Shown here piece after piece: positions 50,353 to 58,651 of a DNA stretch of 64,000 nt (position 1 is its first letter; the number at the start of each line of letters is the position of its first letter). A model generated the notes under the pieces. It searched no databases. It had not been told where the DNA came from and saw only the letters and a list, made by a program, of their open reading frames with translations. The stretch lies in the NCBI RefSeq assembly GCF_000718005.1, contig NZ_JODV01000006.1, one strand, 5' to 3'. Origin of the DNA: Actinoalloteichus_B caeruleus. GTDB taxonomy: Bacteria; Actinomycetota; Actinomycetes; Mycobacteriales; Pseudonocardiaceae. Made by a program: the position numbers and the translations under genes.

Positions 50353-53346
50353 ATGCGATTCCGCGTGCTCGGCCCACTGCGCGTCCGCCGTGACGATTCC
50401 TGGGTCCCGGTCGGCGCTCCGAAGTGGCGGTCGCTGCTGGCCGTGCTGCTGATCAACCGCGACCTGCCGGTCTCGACGTCCCGCCTCGTGGACGAGCTGT
50501 GGGGCGAGACACCACCCACCCGGGCGAACGACCTGGTGCGCAACTACGTGATGCGGCTTCGCCGGTTCCTCGGTGCGGACGGCGGAACCCTGCTGGTGCG
50601 CGAACCGGCCGGATACCGCCTGCGCTGCCCTCCCGAGGACGTGGACTCGGAGGTCTTCCGCCACCAGGTGGCCGAGGGGGTGGCCGAGTTGGAGGCCGGG
50701 GACCCCGCGCTCGCCACCGCCCTGCTGAGGGACGCACTGGACCTGTGGTCCGGTGAGCCGCTGGCGGACGTCGTCCCGTCCCCGTCGGTGACCGCGGCCC
50801 GCCGGGCGCTCGGCGAGCGCCGCGACCTCGCCCTCGACCACCGGATCGAGGCCGACCTGGCGACCGGGGAGCACGTGACGCTGACGGTGGAACTGCGGCG
50901 CCTGCTCAGCGAGAACCCCTGGCGGGAACGGCGCTGGGGCCAGCTCATGCGGGTGCTGCACGCGTCGGGCCGGCGCACGGAGGCGTTGGAGGCCTACCGG
51001 GAGTTCTACGGGATGCTGCGGGACCAGCAGGGCGTCTCACCGAGCCGCGACCTGGTCGAGCTGCACCAGGCCATCCTGACCGCCGGCCACCAGCACGCTC
51101 CCACCGAACCCGCGCCCCCCGCCAGGGGCGTCGGCAGCGCCCGGCGCCCCACCGACGAGGTCGACGCCTTCCCGGTGTCCGAGCCCGTGTACCAACTTCC
51201 CGCGGACATCGCCGACTTCACCGGGCGGGCGGAGCAACTCCGCACCCTTCGGTCGGTGTTGGCGGAGTCCGCTCCTGGCACCGCGGTGCCCGTCGCGGCG
51301 ATCTGCGGGCCACCCGGCGTGGGCAAGACGGCGTTGGCCCTGCACACGGCGCACCAGCTCCGCTCGTGGTTCCCGGACGGACAGCTCTACATCCGGCTCG
51401 GGGGTGGCTCCGGCCACCCCAAGGAGCCCATCGAGCTGCTGGGCGAGATCCTCCGCGCCCTCGGGGTACCGCCGGGACTGCTGCCGGCCTCCCTGGAGGA
51501 ACGGGCGTCGCTGTACCGGTCCCGGCTGGCCGATCGCCGGGTGCTGCTCGTACTCGACGACGCCGGGGAGAGACCGGAGTCGTTGGAACCGCTGATCCCG
51601 GGTACGGCGGGCTGCTCCGTGCTGATCACGTGCCGGTTCCGCCTGACCGGGCTCGCGGGGATGCGGTACGTGCAGCTCGGCCCGCTGTCGAACCAGGAGT
51701 CCTACGAACTGCTGGGGCTGACCATCGGCCGGCACCGGGCCGCGCGGGAGAGCGGGGCCGCGCACGAGATCGTCGCCCGGTACGAGGGCCTTCCCCTGGC
51801 GATCAGGGTGGTGGCCGGCAAGCTCGCCTCCACCCCGCACCTCCCGCTGGCGGCGTTCCTGCGGGGTCTGCGCGCGGAACGCACCCGGCTGGACAGCGCG
51901 GAGGACGGCGGAACCGGGGTGAGGGCCGCCATCTCCGCGACCTACGACGCGTTGACCCCGGTGGCCGCCCGGTCGCTGGACACCCTGGGCGTGCTGCACA
52001 CCGAGACGGTGTCCGACTGGATGTTCCGCCTGCTCGCCCCCTGGCAGGCGGACCGGGCGCTGGACGAGCTGGTCTCCCGGTACCTCCTGGACATCGACGC
52101 CCCCGGGTACGACGGGTGGCCCGTGTACAGGTTCCACTCCCTGTTGCGGGACTACGCCAGGGAACGGCTCTTCGAACGGGACGTGGACGAACGTCGCGAC
52201 GTACTGCGCCGCTTGGTGGCCGGGGTGCGGCAGGTGGCCGAGCGCGCGGCGGACCGGGCGGGCGTGTACCCGACCCTGCCGCGTCCGAGGGCGGTGACGG
52301 CGCGACCGGTCCCGGAGGAGACCGTGCGGACGATCGTCGAGGCCCCGTGGGAGTGGTTGCTCGGCGAGAAGCGCACCCTGTCCGGCGTCGTCGCCGACCT
52401 GGTGGGGCACGGGCTGCTCGAGGAGGCCGTGGGACTCCTCGACTCGGTGCGGCCCTACTTCGAATCCCTCGGTCGACAACGTGAGCTGACCGCGCTGTGG
52501 CGGCTGGTCGCCGACGCCCTGCCCGGGGACGATCCCCTGCTGCCCAGGGCGCGGCTCGCGGTGGCGGCGGCCATCGGCGAGTTCGGGGACTTCTCGGAGG
52601 CCCGCCGACTCCTGGAGGACGTTCTCCGCCGCCACGCCGGCAGCCTGGAACCGACGGAGATGTTGCAGGTCAGGCTCTCACTGGGCTACTGCCACGCCGG
52701 GCTCCGCGACCAGCTCGGCGCGCTGCGGGAGTTCCGGGCCTTCACGGCCCTGGCGGAACGGGTCGATGGGGTCGCCCCGACGCTGGTGGTGGAGGGCCTC
52801 TGCTGCGAGGCGGGCGCGCTCACGGCCGCCGGCCGGACGGCGGAGGCCGACGAGCTCTTCGACATCGTCGAGTCGCGGTTGGTCGCCGTCGACGACCCCC
52901 GGTGCGAACTGCGCTACCTGCACGGGCGAACACAGCACGACCTGCGGCTGGGGGAGGTGGCGAGAGCACTCCGCCGGGCCGAGCGGGGTGTCGAGTTGGC
53001 CCGGTCGTTGCACACGATGCTGGCCGAGATCACCTTCCTCGGCTTCGCGGGGGAGGCCAGAAGCCGGCTGGGCGACCACGACCAGGCCCTGTCACTGCTC
53101 GGGGCGGCCCACCGCCGGTGCGTCGACATCGGACACCAGTCGTTCCAGGCGATGGCCCTCACCCGGCTCGCGGAGGCCCACGAACGCGCCGGTGCCTACT
53201 CCTTGGCCGAGGAGACCGCGACCCGGGCCGTCACGCTCTGGCGTCAGCTGCGGGCCGATCGGCGGGAACGGACCGCCACCGAGATCCTCGCCCGCGTGCG
53301 GCAGCGGTGCGATCCGCGCCGCGAGCGCCCCAGCGCGGCCTGCTGA
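50353..53346 (+). CDS. SARP-family regulator (AfsR/RedD type) with NB-ARC and TPR domains
   Basis: Large pathway-type activator of 997 residues. The N-terminal OmpR-like winged helix (1-95: MRFRVLGPLRVRRDD, then TSRLVDELWGETPPTRA and RNYVMRLRRFLG) and the bacterial transcriptional activation domain (about 100-245) define the SARP group. An NB-ARC ATPase follows, with P-loop CGPPGVGKTAL near 317 and VLLVLDDAGE as Walker B. The C-terminal third (about 690-980) is TPR-like helices. ATG 50353 has GGGAGG 6 bases upstream. SARPs bind direct heptamer repeats at an 11-base period; exactly such repeats lie 276 bases downstream, before the LuxR-type gene. No biosynthetic cluster is adjacent, so it may act on distant genes. 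Confidence 0.96.
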   Translation: MRFRVLGPLRVRRDDSWVPVGAPKWRSLLAVLLINRDLPVSTSRLVDELWGETPPTRANDLVRNYVMRLRRFLGADGGTLLVREPAGYRLRCPPEDVDSEVFRHQVAEGVAELEAGDPALATALLRDALDLWSGEPLADVVPSPSVTAARRALGERRDLALDHRIEADLATGEHVTLTVELRRLLSENPWRERRWGQLMRVLHASGRRTEALEAYREFYGMLRDQQGVSPSRDLVELHQAILTAGHQHAPTEPAPPARGVGSARRPTDEVDAFPVSEPVYQLPADIADFTGRAEQLRTLRSVLAESAPGTAVPVAAICGPPGVGKTALALHTAHQLRSWFPDGQLYIRLGGGSGHPKEPIELLGEILRALGVPPGLLPASLEERASLYRSRLADRRVLLVLDDAGERPESLEPLIPGTAGCSVLITCRFRLTGLAGMRYVQLGPLSNQESYELLGLTIGRHRAARESGAAHEIVARYEGLPLAIRVVAGKLASTPHLPLAAFLRGLRAERTRLDSAEDGGTGVRAAISATYDALTPVAARSLDTLGVLHTETVSDWMFRLLAPWQADRALDELVSRYLLDIDAPGYDGWPVYRFHSLLRDYARERLFERDVDERRDVLRRLVAGVRQVAERAADRAGVYPTLPRPRAVTARPVPEETVRTIVEAPWEWLLGEKRTLSGVVADLVGHGLLEEAVGLLDSVRPYFESLGRQRELTALWRLVADALPGDDPLLPRARLAVAAAIGEFGDFSEARRLLEDVLRRHAGSLEPTEMLQVRLSLGYCHAGLRDQLGALREFRAFTALAERVDGVAPTLVVEGLCCEAGALTAAGRTAEADELFDIVESRLVAVDDPRCELRYLHGRTQHDLRLGEVARALRRAERGVELARSLHTMLAEITFLGFAGEARSRLGDHDQALSLLGAAHRRCVDIGHQSFQAMALTRLAEAHERAGAYSLAEETATRAVTLWRQLRADRRERTATEILARVRQRCDPRRERPSAAC

Positions 53347-53621
53347 GGGGCGGCGCGTCCGCCGCGCCGAGGCGCACCGGGCATCGATCGGCCGGCCAGC
53401 CCCGGACAGCTGACATTAGGTGATCTGGCGGATGTCGCCACGGAGGGTAGCCGCTAGGTTCGAGGTCGGCGGGCGCGCGCCTCCCAACGTCCCCGCCCGG
53501 GACGCGAGCGTCGGGCTCACCCGGGCGCGACCCGGCACCCCACCCCGGTCCGGGGTCGGCGGTGCCCGTGCCCGCTCGCGAGGTGCGCGGTCCCCCGGTT
53601 CCGGACGTCACGCCACCACCA

Positions 53622-53650
53622 CTCAACGCATCCTCAACGCCGACTCAACG
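53622..53650 (+). promoter_or_regulatory. SARP-type heptamer repeats
   Basis: CTCAACG begins at 53622, 53633 and 53644, an exact 11-base period, so all copies face the same side of the helix. The last copy ends 9 bases before TTCGCT, close to the 8-base spacing reported for SARP-activated promoters. The SARP gene ends 276 bases upstream. Confidence 0.65.
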
Positions 53651-53702
53651 GCGGTCCGGTTCGCTGGGGTGCGCAGGGGCGAACTCGACAGGTTGGAACG
53701 GC

Positions 53703-53747
53703 ATGGACATCACCCAGATGAACGCACGCGGAAGCGCCACGGGCTGA
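53703..53747 (+). CDS. 14-codon open frame in the LuxR-type leader
   Basis: ATG 53703 opens a frame for MDITQMNARGSATG ending in TGA at 53747, 69 bases before the LuxR-type gene. GGAAC lies at poor spacing, so translation is uncertain. It would be the first frame on a transcript from the heptamer-controlled promoter. It could be a leader peptide, a signal peptide precursor or chance. Confidence 0.3.
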   Translation: MDITQMNARGSATG

Positions 53748-53815
53748 CGGGGGGCGGCGAGACCGCCCCCGACCAACTCCGTCAGCCACGGACCACTCGC
53801 AACGGGAGGCTTCCC

Positions 53816-54523
53816 ATGCTCAGCATCGACATCATCACCGGCAGCAGGGACAGGCTGCAGAACGACACCCAACTCCAGTTCATGATCGCGCTCGGCCTCG
53901 GCCGCTTCAACATCTCGATCCACGCGGTGCACGAGACGCTGCGGGAATCCCTGCGCCACTCGGCGAACTCGGAGGTCGCGGCCTGGTTGCTCTACTCCGA
54001 CGCGTTGGACGGCGACGACCTCGTCGACCTGAGGGCGCGCACCGCGGTCGAGGGCCAGCCCGCGCCCGTGGTCATGGTCTACCCCAAGGGCGCGACGGAC
54101 TTCGACGCCGTGCTCCGGTCCCAGCTCGCCGGCGTGGTGACCACGGCGGACACTCCCTGGGTGCTCACCGCCGCGCTGCACTCGGCCGCGCAGCACAAGC
54201 TGTTCCTGTCCCCCGAGGTGCTCGCGACCCAGGCCTCCAGCCTGGTCAACGTGCTCCGGAGCGGGCCGGCGCCGGCTGACCTGCTGACCGAACGCGAGCA
54301 GCACGTGTTGGCGCTGCTCGCCGAGGGGCTGCCCAACTCGAAGATCGCGGTGGAGCTGTTCATCAGCAGGGCCACCGTCGGGTCGCACGTGCTCAGCATC
54401 CTGCGGAAGCTGGGGGTGTCGAACCGGACCGAGGCGGCGGCCATCGCCCACCGCACCGGTATCGCGCACCGGACGGCCTGCCGGCCCGTGGAGGCGATGG
54501 GTAGGCGCACGGTGCCGGTGTGA
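53816..54523 (+). CDS. LuxR/NarL-type regulator with degenerate receiver
   Basis: DNA-binding regulator of 235 residues. The C-terminal helix-turn-helix (about 158-215) is classical: LTEREQHVLALLAEGLPNSK, then FISRATVGSHVLSILRKLGV. The N-terminal domain (1-140) has receiver-like alternation but lacks the acidic pocket and the conserved Lys of two-component receivers; the only candidate phosphoacceptor is in LLYSDALDG, so control by phosphorylation is doubtful. No kinase gene is adjacent. ATG 53816 has GGGAGG 7 bases upstream. The leader carries SARP-type repeats, which places this gene under the preceding SARP regulator. Confidence 0.92.
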   Translation: MLSIDIITGSRDRLQNDTQLQFMIALGLGRFNISIHAVHETLRESLRHSANSEVAAWLLYSDALDGDDLVDLRARTAVEGQPAPVVMVYPKGATDFDAVLRSQLAGVVTTADTPWVLTAALHSAAQHKLFLSPEVLATQASSLVNVLRSGPAPADLLTEREQHVLALLAEGLPNSKIAVELFISRATVGSHVLSILRKLGVSNRTEAAAIAHRTGIAHRTACRPVEAMGRRTVPV

Positions 54524-54542
54524 GCGAGGAGGGCACGCGGGG

Positions 54543-54571
54543 CGGGGCCGGGCCAACCGAGCCGGGCCCCG
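54543..54571. terminator. Hairpin between converging luxR-type and hemD genes
   Basis: An 11-base stem with one mismatch (54543-54553 with 54561-54571) and a 7-base loop stands in the 83 bases between the two converging stop codons. Confidence 0.55.
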
Positions 54572-54606
54572 TGCCAGGTCGTCGGCCGGACGGGGCGCCC
54601 GGGTCC

Positions 54607-55797
54607 TCAGCGGCGCGCCCCGGGGCGCTCGGCCGCACCCCCAGGGCAGCGCGGGGCGTCCTGGAGGGGGTCGTAGGACAGCCGGTACCCCCGTTTGATG
54701 ACCGTCTGGATCACATCGGCCCGTCCCAGCGCGGCCCGCAGCCTGGTCATCGCCGTCTCCACCGCGTGTTCGTCGATGTCCTGGCTGCCGCCGGGGGCGG
54801 TTCGGAGCGCGTCGACCAGTTCGCCCCGGGGGACCACCCGGCCCGGCCGCCGCGCGAGGACCCGCAGCAGGCACATGGCGCTCGGAGGCACCGGCCGCAG
54901 CGCACCGCCCAGGACGACGGCCCGCCCGCGCAGCCAGAGCTCGGTCCCGGCCACGGGCAGCCGGGGGGAGCGGGCGGCGAGCCCGTCGGCGAGTTCACGG
55001 ACCAGCGCTCCCAGCCGGTACCGCTCGGGCATCACGGCGGGCACGTCGTGGTCCTCCAGCGGGGCGCGGGTCACGGGCCCGACGCAGGCCACGAGCACCC
55101 GGCCCCGCAGCGCGGCCAGCAGGTCCCGCTGCCTCCCCATCTCGGCGGCGGTGCTGAGCGTGCTCGCGGCCGCCGGGGCGCTGGTGAAGGTCAGCGCGTC
55201 CACCTCCCCCGCGCAGGCCAACGTGACGAGTCGCCGCAACGGCTCCACGTCGACGGGCCGCGTCCACCGGTAGACGGGGATCTCGATGACCTCCGCACCG
55301 GCGCCGCGGAGGGCGTCGACGAAGTGCGGCAACGGTTGCCCGTGCAGTTGCACGGCGATCCTGGCGCCCGCCACTCCCTCGGCGAGCAGCCGGGCGAGCA
55401 CCTCGCCGGAGGACTCCGACGCCGGCGACCAGGCGTCGGGCAGACCGGCGGCGCGGACGGCCCCCCGCGCCTTGGGGCCACGGGCGAGGAGCCGCGCGCC
55501 CCGCAACCGGTCGATCAGCCGGTCGCCGAGGCCCCACCCGTCGGCCGCCTCGACCCAGCCCCGGAAGCCGATACCGGTGGTGGCGACCACCGCGTCGAGT
55601 CGGCCCGACAGGCATCGTCGGGTCGCCGCCACCAGGTCCGCGTCGTCGGCGAGGGGGACGATCCTGATGGCCGGGGCGTGCACCACCTGGGCTCCCCGCC
55701 GTTCCAGGAGCGCACCCAGTTCCTCCGCACGCCGGGCCGCGGTCACCCCGACGGTGTAGCCGGCGAGTGGCGGTGGAGGGTCGCGCGGTGGGGTCAC
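54607..55797 (-). CDS. Uroporphyrinogen-III synthase fused to a winged helix
   Basis: Cyclises hydroxymethylbilane to uroporphyrinogen III, precursor of the siroheme needed by NirB. The HemD domain fills about 1-270 (VVATTGIGFRGWVEA, VQLHGQPLPHFVDAL, DALTFTSAPAA, VACVGPVT). From about 294 to 380 an OmpR-type winged helix follows (PPSAMCLLRVLARRPGRVVP, DEHAVETAMTRLRAALGRAD, VIKRGYRLSY), so the protein probably also binds DNA. The fusion is known in actinobacterial nitrate loci; a signal-sensing role for the synthase half is inference. GTG 55797 forms a GTGA overlap with nirD. It is the last gene of the operon. Confidence 0.92.
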   Translation of the reverse strand: MTPPRDPPPPLAGYTVGVTAARRAEELGALLERRGAQVVHAPAIRIVPLADDADLVAATRRCLSGRLDAVVATTGIGFRGWVEAADGWGLGDRLIDRLRGARLLARGPKARGAVRAAGLPDAWSPASESSGEVLARLLAEGVAGARIAVQLHGQPLPHFVDALRGAGAEVIEIPVYRWTRPVDVEPLRRLVTLACAGEVDALTFTSAPAAASTLSTAAEMGRQRDLLAALRGRVLVACVGPVTRAPLEDHDVPAVMPERYRLGALVRELADGLAARSPRLPVAGTELWLRGRAVVLGGALRPVPPSAMCLLRVLARRPGRVVPRGELVDALRTAPGGSQDIDEHAVETAMTRLRAALGRADVIQTVIKRGYRLSYDPLQDAPRCPGGAAERPGARR

Positions 55798-56123
55798 GGA
55801 AGTCCGATCTCGACGACGTCGCCCTGTCGCCGAACAGCGTAGGTGGGCAGGGCCAACTCCGGGTGGGTGACATCGAGGCAACGCCCGGACCGGAGGGAGA
55901 AGACCTGCTTGTGCATGGGGGACGCCACCACCGGTTCCCCCGCTCGGTCCCCGACGATCCCCCGGCTCATCACGCTGGCGCTGCTGACCGGATCGACGTT
56001 GCCCAGGGCGTACAGTTCCCCGTCCTCCGTGCGGAACAGGGCGATGAGATGGCCGTCCACCAGCACGGGAGCACCCAGTTCTGGTCGCAGCGCCTCCCAC
56101 CGGCACACCTCGCGCCACCTCAT
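55794..56123 (-). CDS. nirD: Nitrite reductase small subunit NirD
   Basis: Partner of NirB in NADH-dependent assimilatory nitrite reduction in the cytoplasm. The 109-residue Rieske-like fold lacks the Fe-S ligands, as expected for NirD: the usual Cys/His positions read SPMHKQVFSLRSGRC. Other markers are LYALGNVDPVSSASVMSRGIVG and the terminal LPTYAVRRQGDVVEIGL. ATG 56123 makes an ATGA overlap with nirB, and its stop overlaps the hemD fusion start by 4 bases. Confidence 0.95.
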   Translation of the reverse strand: MRWREVCRWEALRPELGAPVLVDGHLIALFRTEDGELYALGNVDPVSSASVMSRGIVGDRAGEPVVASPMHKQVFSLRSGRCLDVTHPELALPTYAVRRQGDVVEIGLP

Positions 56124-58651
56124 GCGCGCACCGCCTCGGGACGGATCACCGGCAGGGGCAGCGGCACGGGCCCGTCCGTGGCGCCCGGGCGGATCTGCCC
56201 GCGTTCCGTGGTGAACCGGATCGTCGGATCGGGCACGTCCGGGGAGTTCACGAAGGACACGAACCGCGCCACCTTCTCGGGATCGGCCAGCACCCCCGCC
56301 CACTCGTCGGCGTACTCGCCCACGTGACGTTCCATCGCCGCCTCCAGTTCCTCCGCGATCCCCAACGAGTCGTCCACCACCACGGCGCGCAGGTGCTCCA
56401 ACCCGCCCTCCATCGCCCCGATCCACGCCGCCGTGCGTTGCAGGCGGTCCGCGGTCCGGATGTAGAACATGAGGAATCGGTCCACGAGGGCGATGAGCGC
56501 TCGGTCGTCCAGGTCGGCGGCCAGCAGTTCCGCGTGCCGGGGGGTGAAGCCGCCGTTGCCCCCGACGTAGAGGTTCCACCCCTTCTCGGTGGCGATCACG
56601 CCGAAGTCCTTCGACCTGGCCTCCGCGCACTCCCGGGCGCAGCCGGACACCCCGGCCTTGATCTTGTGGGGGGCCCGCAGGCCCCGGTAGCGCAGTTCCA
56701 GCCGGATGGCCATCGCCACCGAGTCCCCCACCCCGTAGCGGCACCAGTCGGTACCGACGCAGGACTTCACGGTGCGCAGCGCCTTCCCGTAGGCGTGGCC
56801 CGACTCGAACCCGGCGTCCACCAGCCGCCGCCAGATCAGCGGGAGCTGCTCGACCCTGGCCCCGAAGAGGTCGATCCGCTGGCCGCCGGTGATCTTGGTG
56901 TAGAGGCCGAAGTCCCTGGCCACCTCGCCGATCGTGATCAGCTTCTCCGGGGTGATCTCCCCGCCGGGGATCCTCGGCACCACCGAGTAGGTGCCGTTGC
57001 GCTGGATGTTGGCCAGGAAGCGGTCGTTGGTGTCCTGGAGGCCCGCCTGGTCCTCGGAGAGCACGTGGCCACCCGCGAGACCGGCGAGGATGGAGGCGAC
57101 CACCGGCTTGCAGACGTCGCAGCCCCTGCCAGCCCCGTGGGTGCGGACCAGCTCCGAGAACGTGGTGATGCCGGTGGCCCGCACGATCTCGTACAGCTCG
57201 GCCCTGGTGTGCCGGAAGTGCTCGCACAGCGCCCGGTCCGGTTCCACCCCGCACCCGGCCAACAGGCCGCCGAGCATCGGCACGCAGGACCCGCACCCCG
57301 TGCCCGCGAGGGTGCACCGCTTCACCCCGGCGACGTCGGTCAACCCGTGCTCGGTGATGGCGGCGGTGACGTCTCCCTTGCTGACGTTGTGGCAGGAGCA
57401 GACGGTGGCGTCGTCGGGAACCGCGTCGGCGCTCAGCCCGCCGCCCCCGACCGGCGCCAGCACCTCCTCCGGGCTGGCGGGCAGCGGTCGCCCGAGCAGG
57501 GCCCGCAACGTGGGGTAGGCGCCGGCGTCTCCGACGAGCACCCCACCGAGCAGGGTTCTGGCGTCGTCACTGAGCACCAGCTTGGTGTAGGTGCCGCTGG
57601 CGGCGTTCGCGTGCACGACGTCCAGGGCGCCCGGGGTGGTCGAGTGCGCGTCGCCGAAGCTGGCGACGTCCACGCCGAGCAGTTTCAGCTTGGTGGCGGG
57701 TTCGGCCCCGCCGAAGGTGGCCGAACCCCCGAGCAGCCGGTCCACCACCGTCTCGGCCATCGCGTAACCGGGTGCCACGAGGCCGTAGGTGCGCCCCGCG
57801 ACGGCGGCGCACTCACCGACCGCCCACACCCGTGGGTCCTCGGTCCGGCAGGTCTCGTCGACGAGGACACCGCCGCGCTCCCCGACCGGCAGGCCCGCCG
57901 CCCTGGCCAGCTCGTCACGCGCCCGGATGCCGGCGGAGAACACGACGAGATCGGCCGGGACCTCGGTTCCGTCGGTCAGGCGCACCGCCCGGGTCCTGCC
58001 GTCCTGGCCCGCCTCGACGGCGCCCGTCCCACTACCGGTGTGGACGACCAGGCCGAGCCGCTCGACCAGCCGCCCCAGGGTGTGACCGCCTCCCTCGTCG
58101 ACCTGCAACGGCATCAGCCAGTCCGCCATCTCCACGACCTGGGTCCGCAGCCCGAGCAGTCGAAGCGCGTTGGCTGCCTCCAACCCGAGCAGGCCGCCGC
58201 CCACGACGACCCCGTCCCTCGCCTCCCCGCTCGCGGCCCTGATCCGATCGAGGTCGTCGACGGTGCGGTAGGCGAAGCACCCCGGCAGGTCGTGCCCGGG
58301 GACCGGGGGCACGAAGGGGCGGGAACCGGTGGCCAGCACGAGGGCGTCGTAGCGCACCGGCGTGCCGGCGGAGGTCCACACGGTGCGGGTGGCCCGGTCG
58401 ATCGACTCGGCGACGACCCCCAACCTGAGATCGACGGCCGTGTCCCCCGCGAGTTCCCCGTCGTCGAGGCGCAGGTCGGCGAGGCCCCGCCCGTCGAGGT
58501 AGGACGACAGGCCGACGCGGTCGTAGGCGGGATGGCGCTCCTCACCGAGGACGATCACCCGCCAGCGACGTTCGTGGTCGCGGGCGCGGAACGCGGTCAC
58601 GAACCGGTGACCGACCATGCCGTGGCCGACGACAACCAGGGTGCGGGTCAT
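56120..58651 (-). CDS. nirB: Assimilatory nitrite reductase large subunit NirB
   Basis: Reduces nitrite to ammonium with six electrons from NAD(P)H. The 843 residues contain FAD/NAD-binding domains (1-330), a BFD-type [2Fe-2S] domain with CSCHNVSK and GTGCGSC near 417-455, a second Cys pair (GRGCDVCKPVV) near 510, the ferredoxin-like nitrite/sulfite reductase half-domain, and the siroheme-[4Fe-4S] ligands C-VGTDW-C near 630 and C-ARE-C near 667. All ligand Cys are present. ATG 58651 overlaps the previous stop by 4 bases. Siroheme precursor synthesis is encoded in the same operon. Confidence 0.97.
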   Translation of the reverse strand: MTRTLVVVGHGMVGHRFVTAFRARDHERRWRVIVLGEERHPAYDRVGLSSYLDGRGLADLRLDDGELAGDTAVDLRLGVVAESIDRATRTVWTSAGTPVRYDALVLATGSRPFVPPVPGHDLPGCFAYRTVDDLDRIRAASGEARDGVVVGGGLLGLEAANALRLLGLRTQVVEMADWLMPLQVDEGGGHTLGRLVERLGLVVHTGSGTGAVEAGQDGRTRAVRLTDGTEVPADLVVFSAGIRARDELARAAGLPVGERGGVLVDETCRTEDPRVWAVGECAAVAGRTYGLVAPGYAMAETVVDRLLGGSATFGGAEPATKLKLLGVDVASFGDAHSTTPGALDVVHANAASGTYTKLVLSDDARTLLGGVLVGDAGAYPTLRALLGRPLPASPEEVLAPVGGGGLSADAVPDDATVCSCHNVSKGDVTAAITEHGLTDVAGVKRCTLAGTGCGSCVPMLGGLLAGCGVEPDRALCEHFRHTRAELYEIVRATGITTFSELVRTHGAGRGCDVCKPVVASILAGLAGGHVLSEDQAGLQDTNDRFLANIQRNGTYSVVPRIPGGEITPEKLITIGEVARDFGLYTKITGGQRIDLFGARVEQLPLIWRRLVDAGFESGHAYGKALRTVKSCVGTDWCRYGVGDSVAMAIRLELRYRGLRAPHKIKAGVSGCARECAEARSKDFGVIATEKGWNLYVGGNGGFTPRHAELLAADLDDRALIALVDRFLMFYIRTADRLQRTAAWIGAMEGGLEHLRAVVVDDSLGIAEELEAAMERHVGEYADEWAGVLADPEKVARFVSFVNSPDVPDPTIRFTTERGQIRPGATDGPVPLPLPVIRPEAVRA

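Larger units (their letters stand above)
53347..53815. other. Regulatory leader between SARP and LuxR-type genes
   Basis: Contains three CTCAACG heptamers (53622-53650), a possible -10 (TTCGCT, 53660-53665) and a 14-codon open frame (53703-53747). A second possible -10, TAGGTT, is at 53455-53460. No larger gene is supported. Confidence 0.6.
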
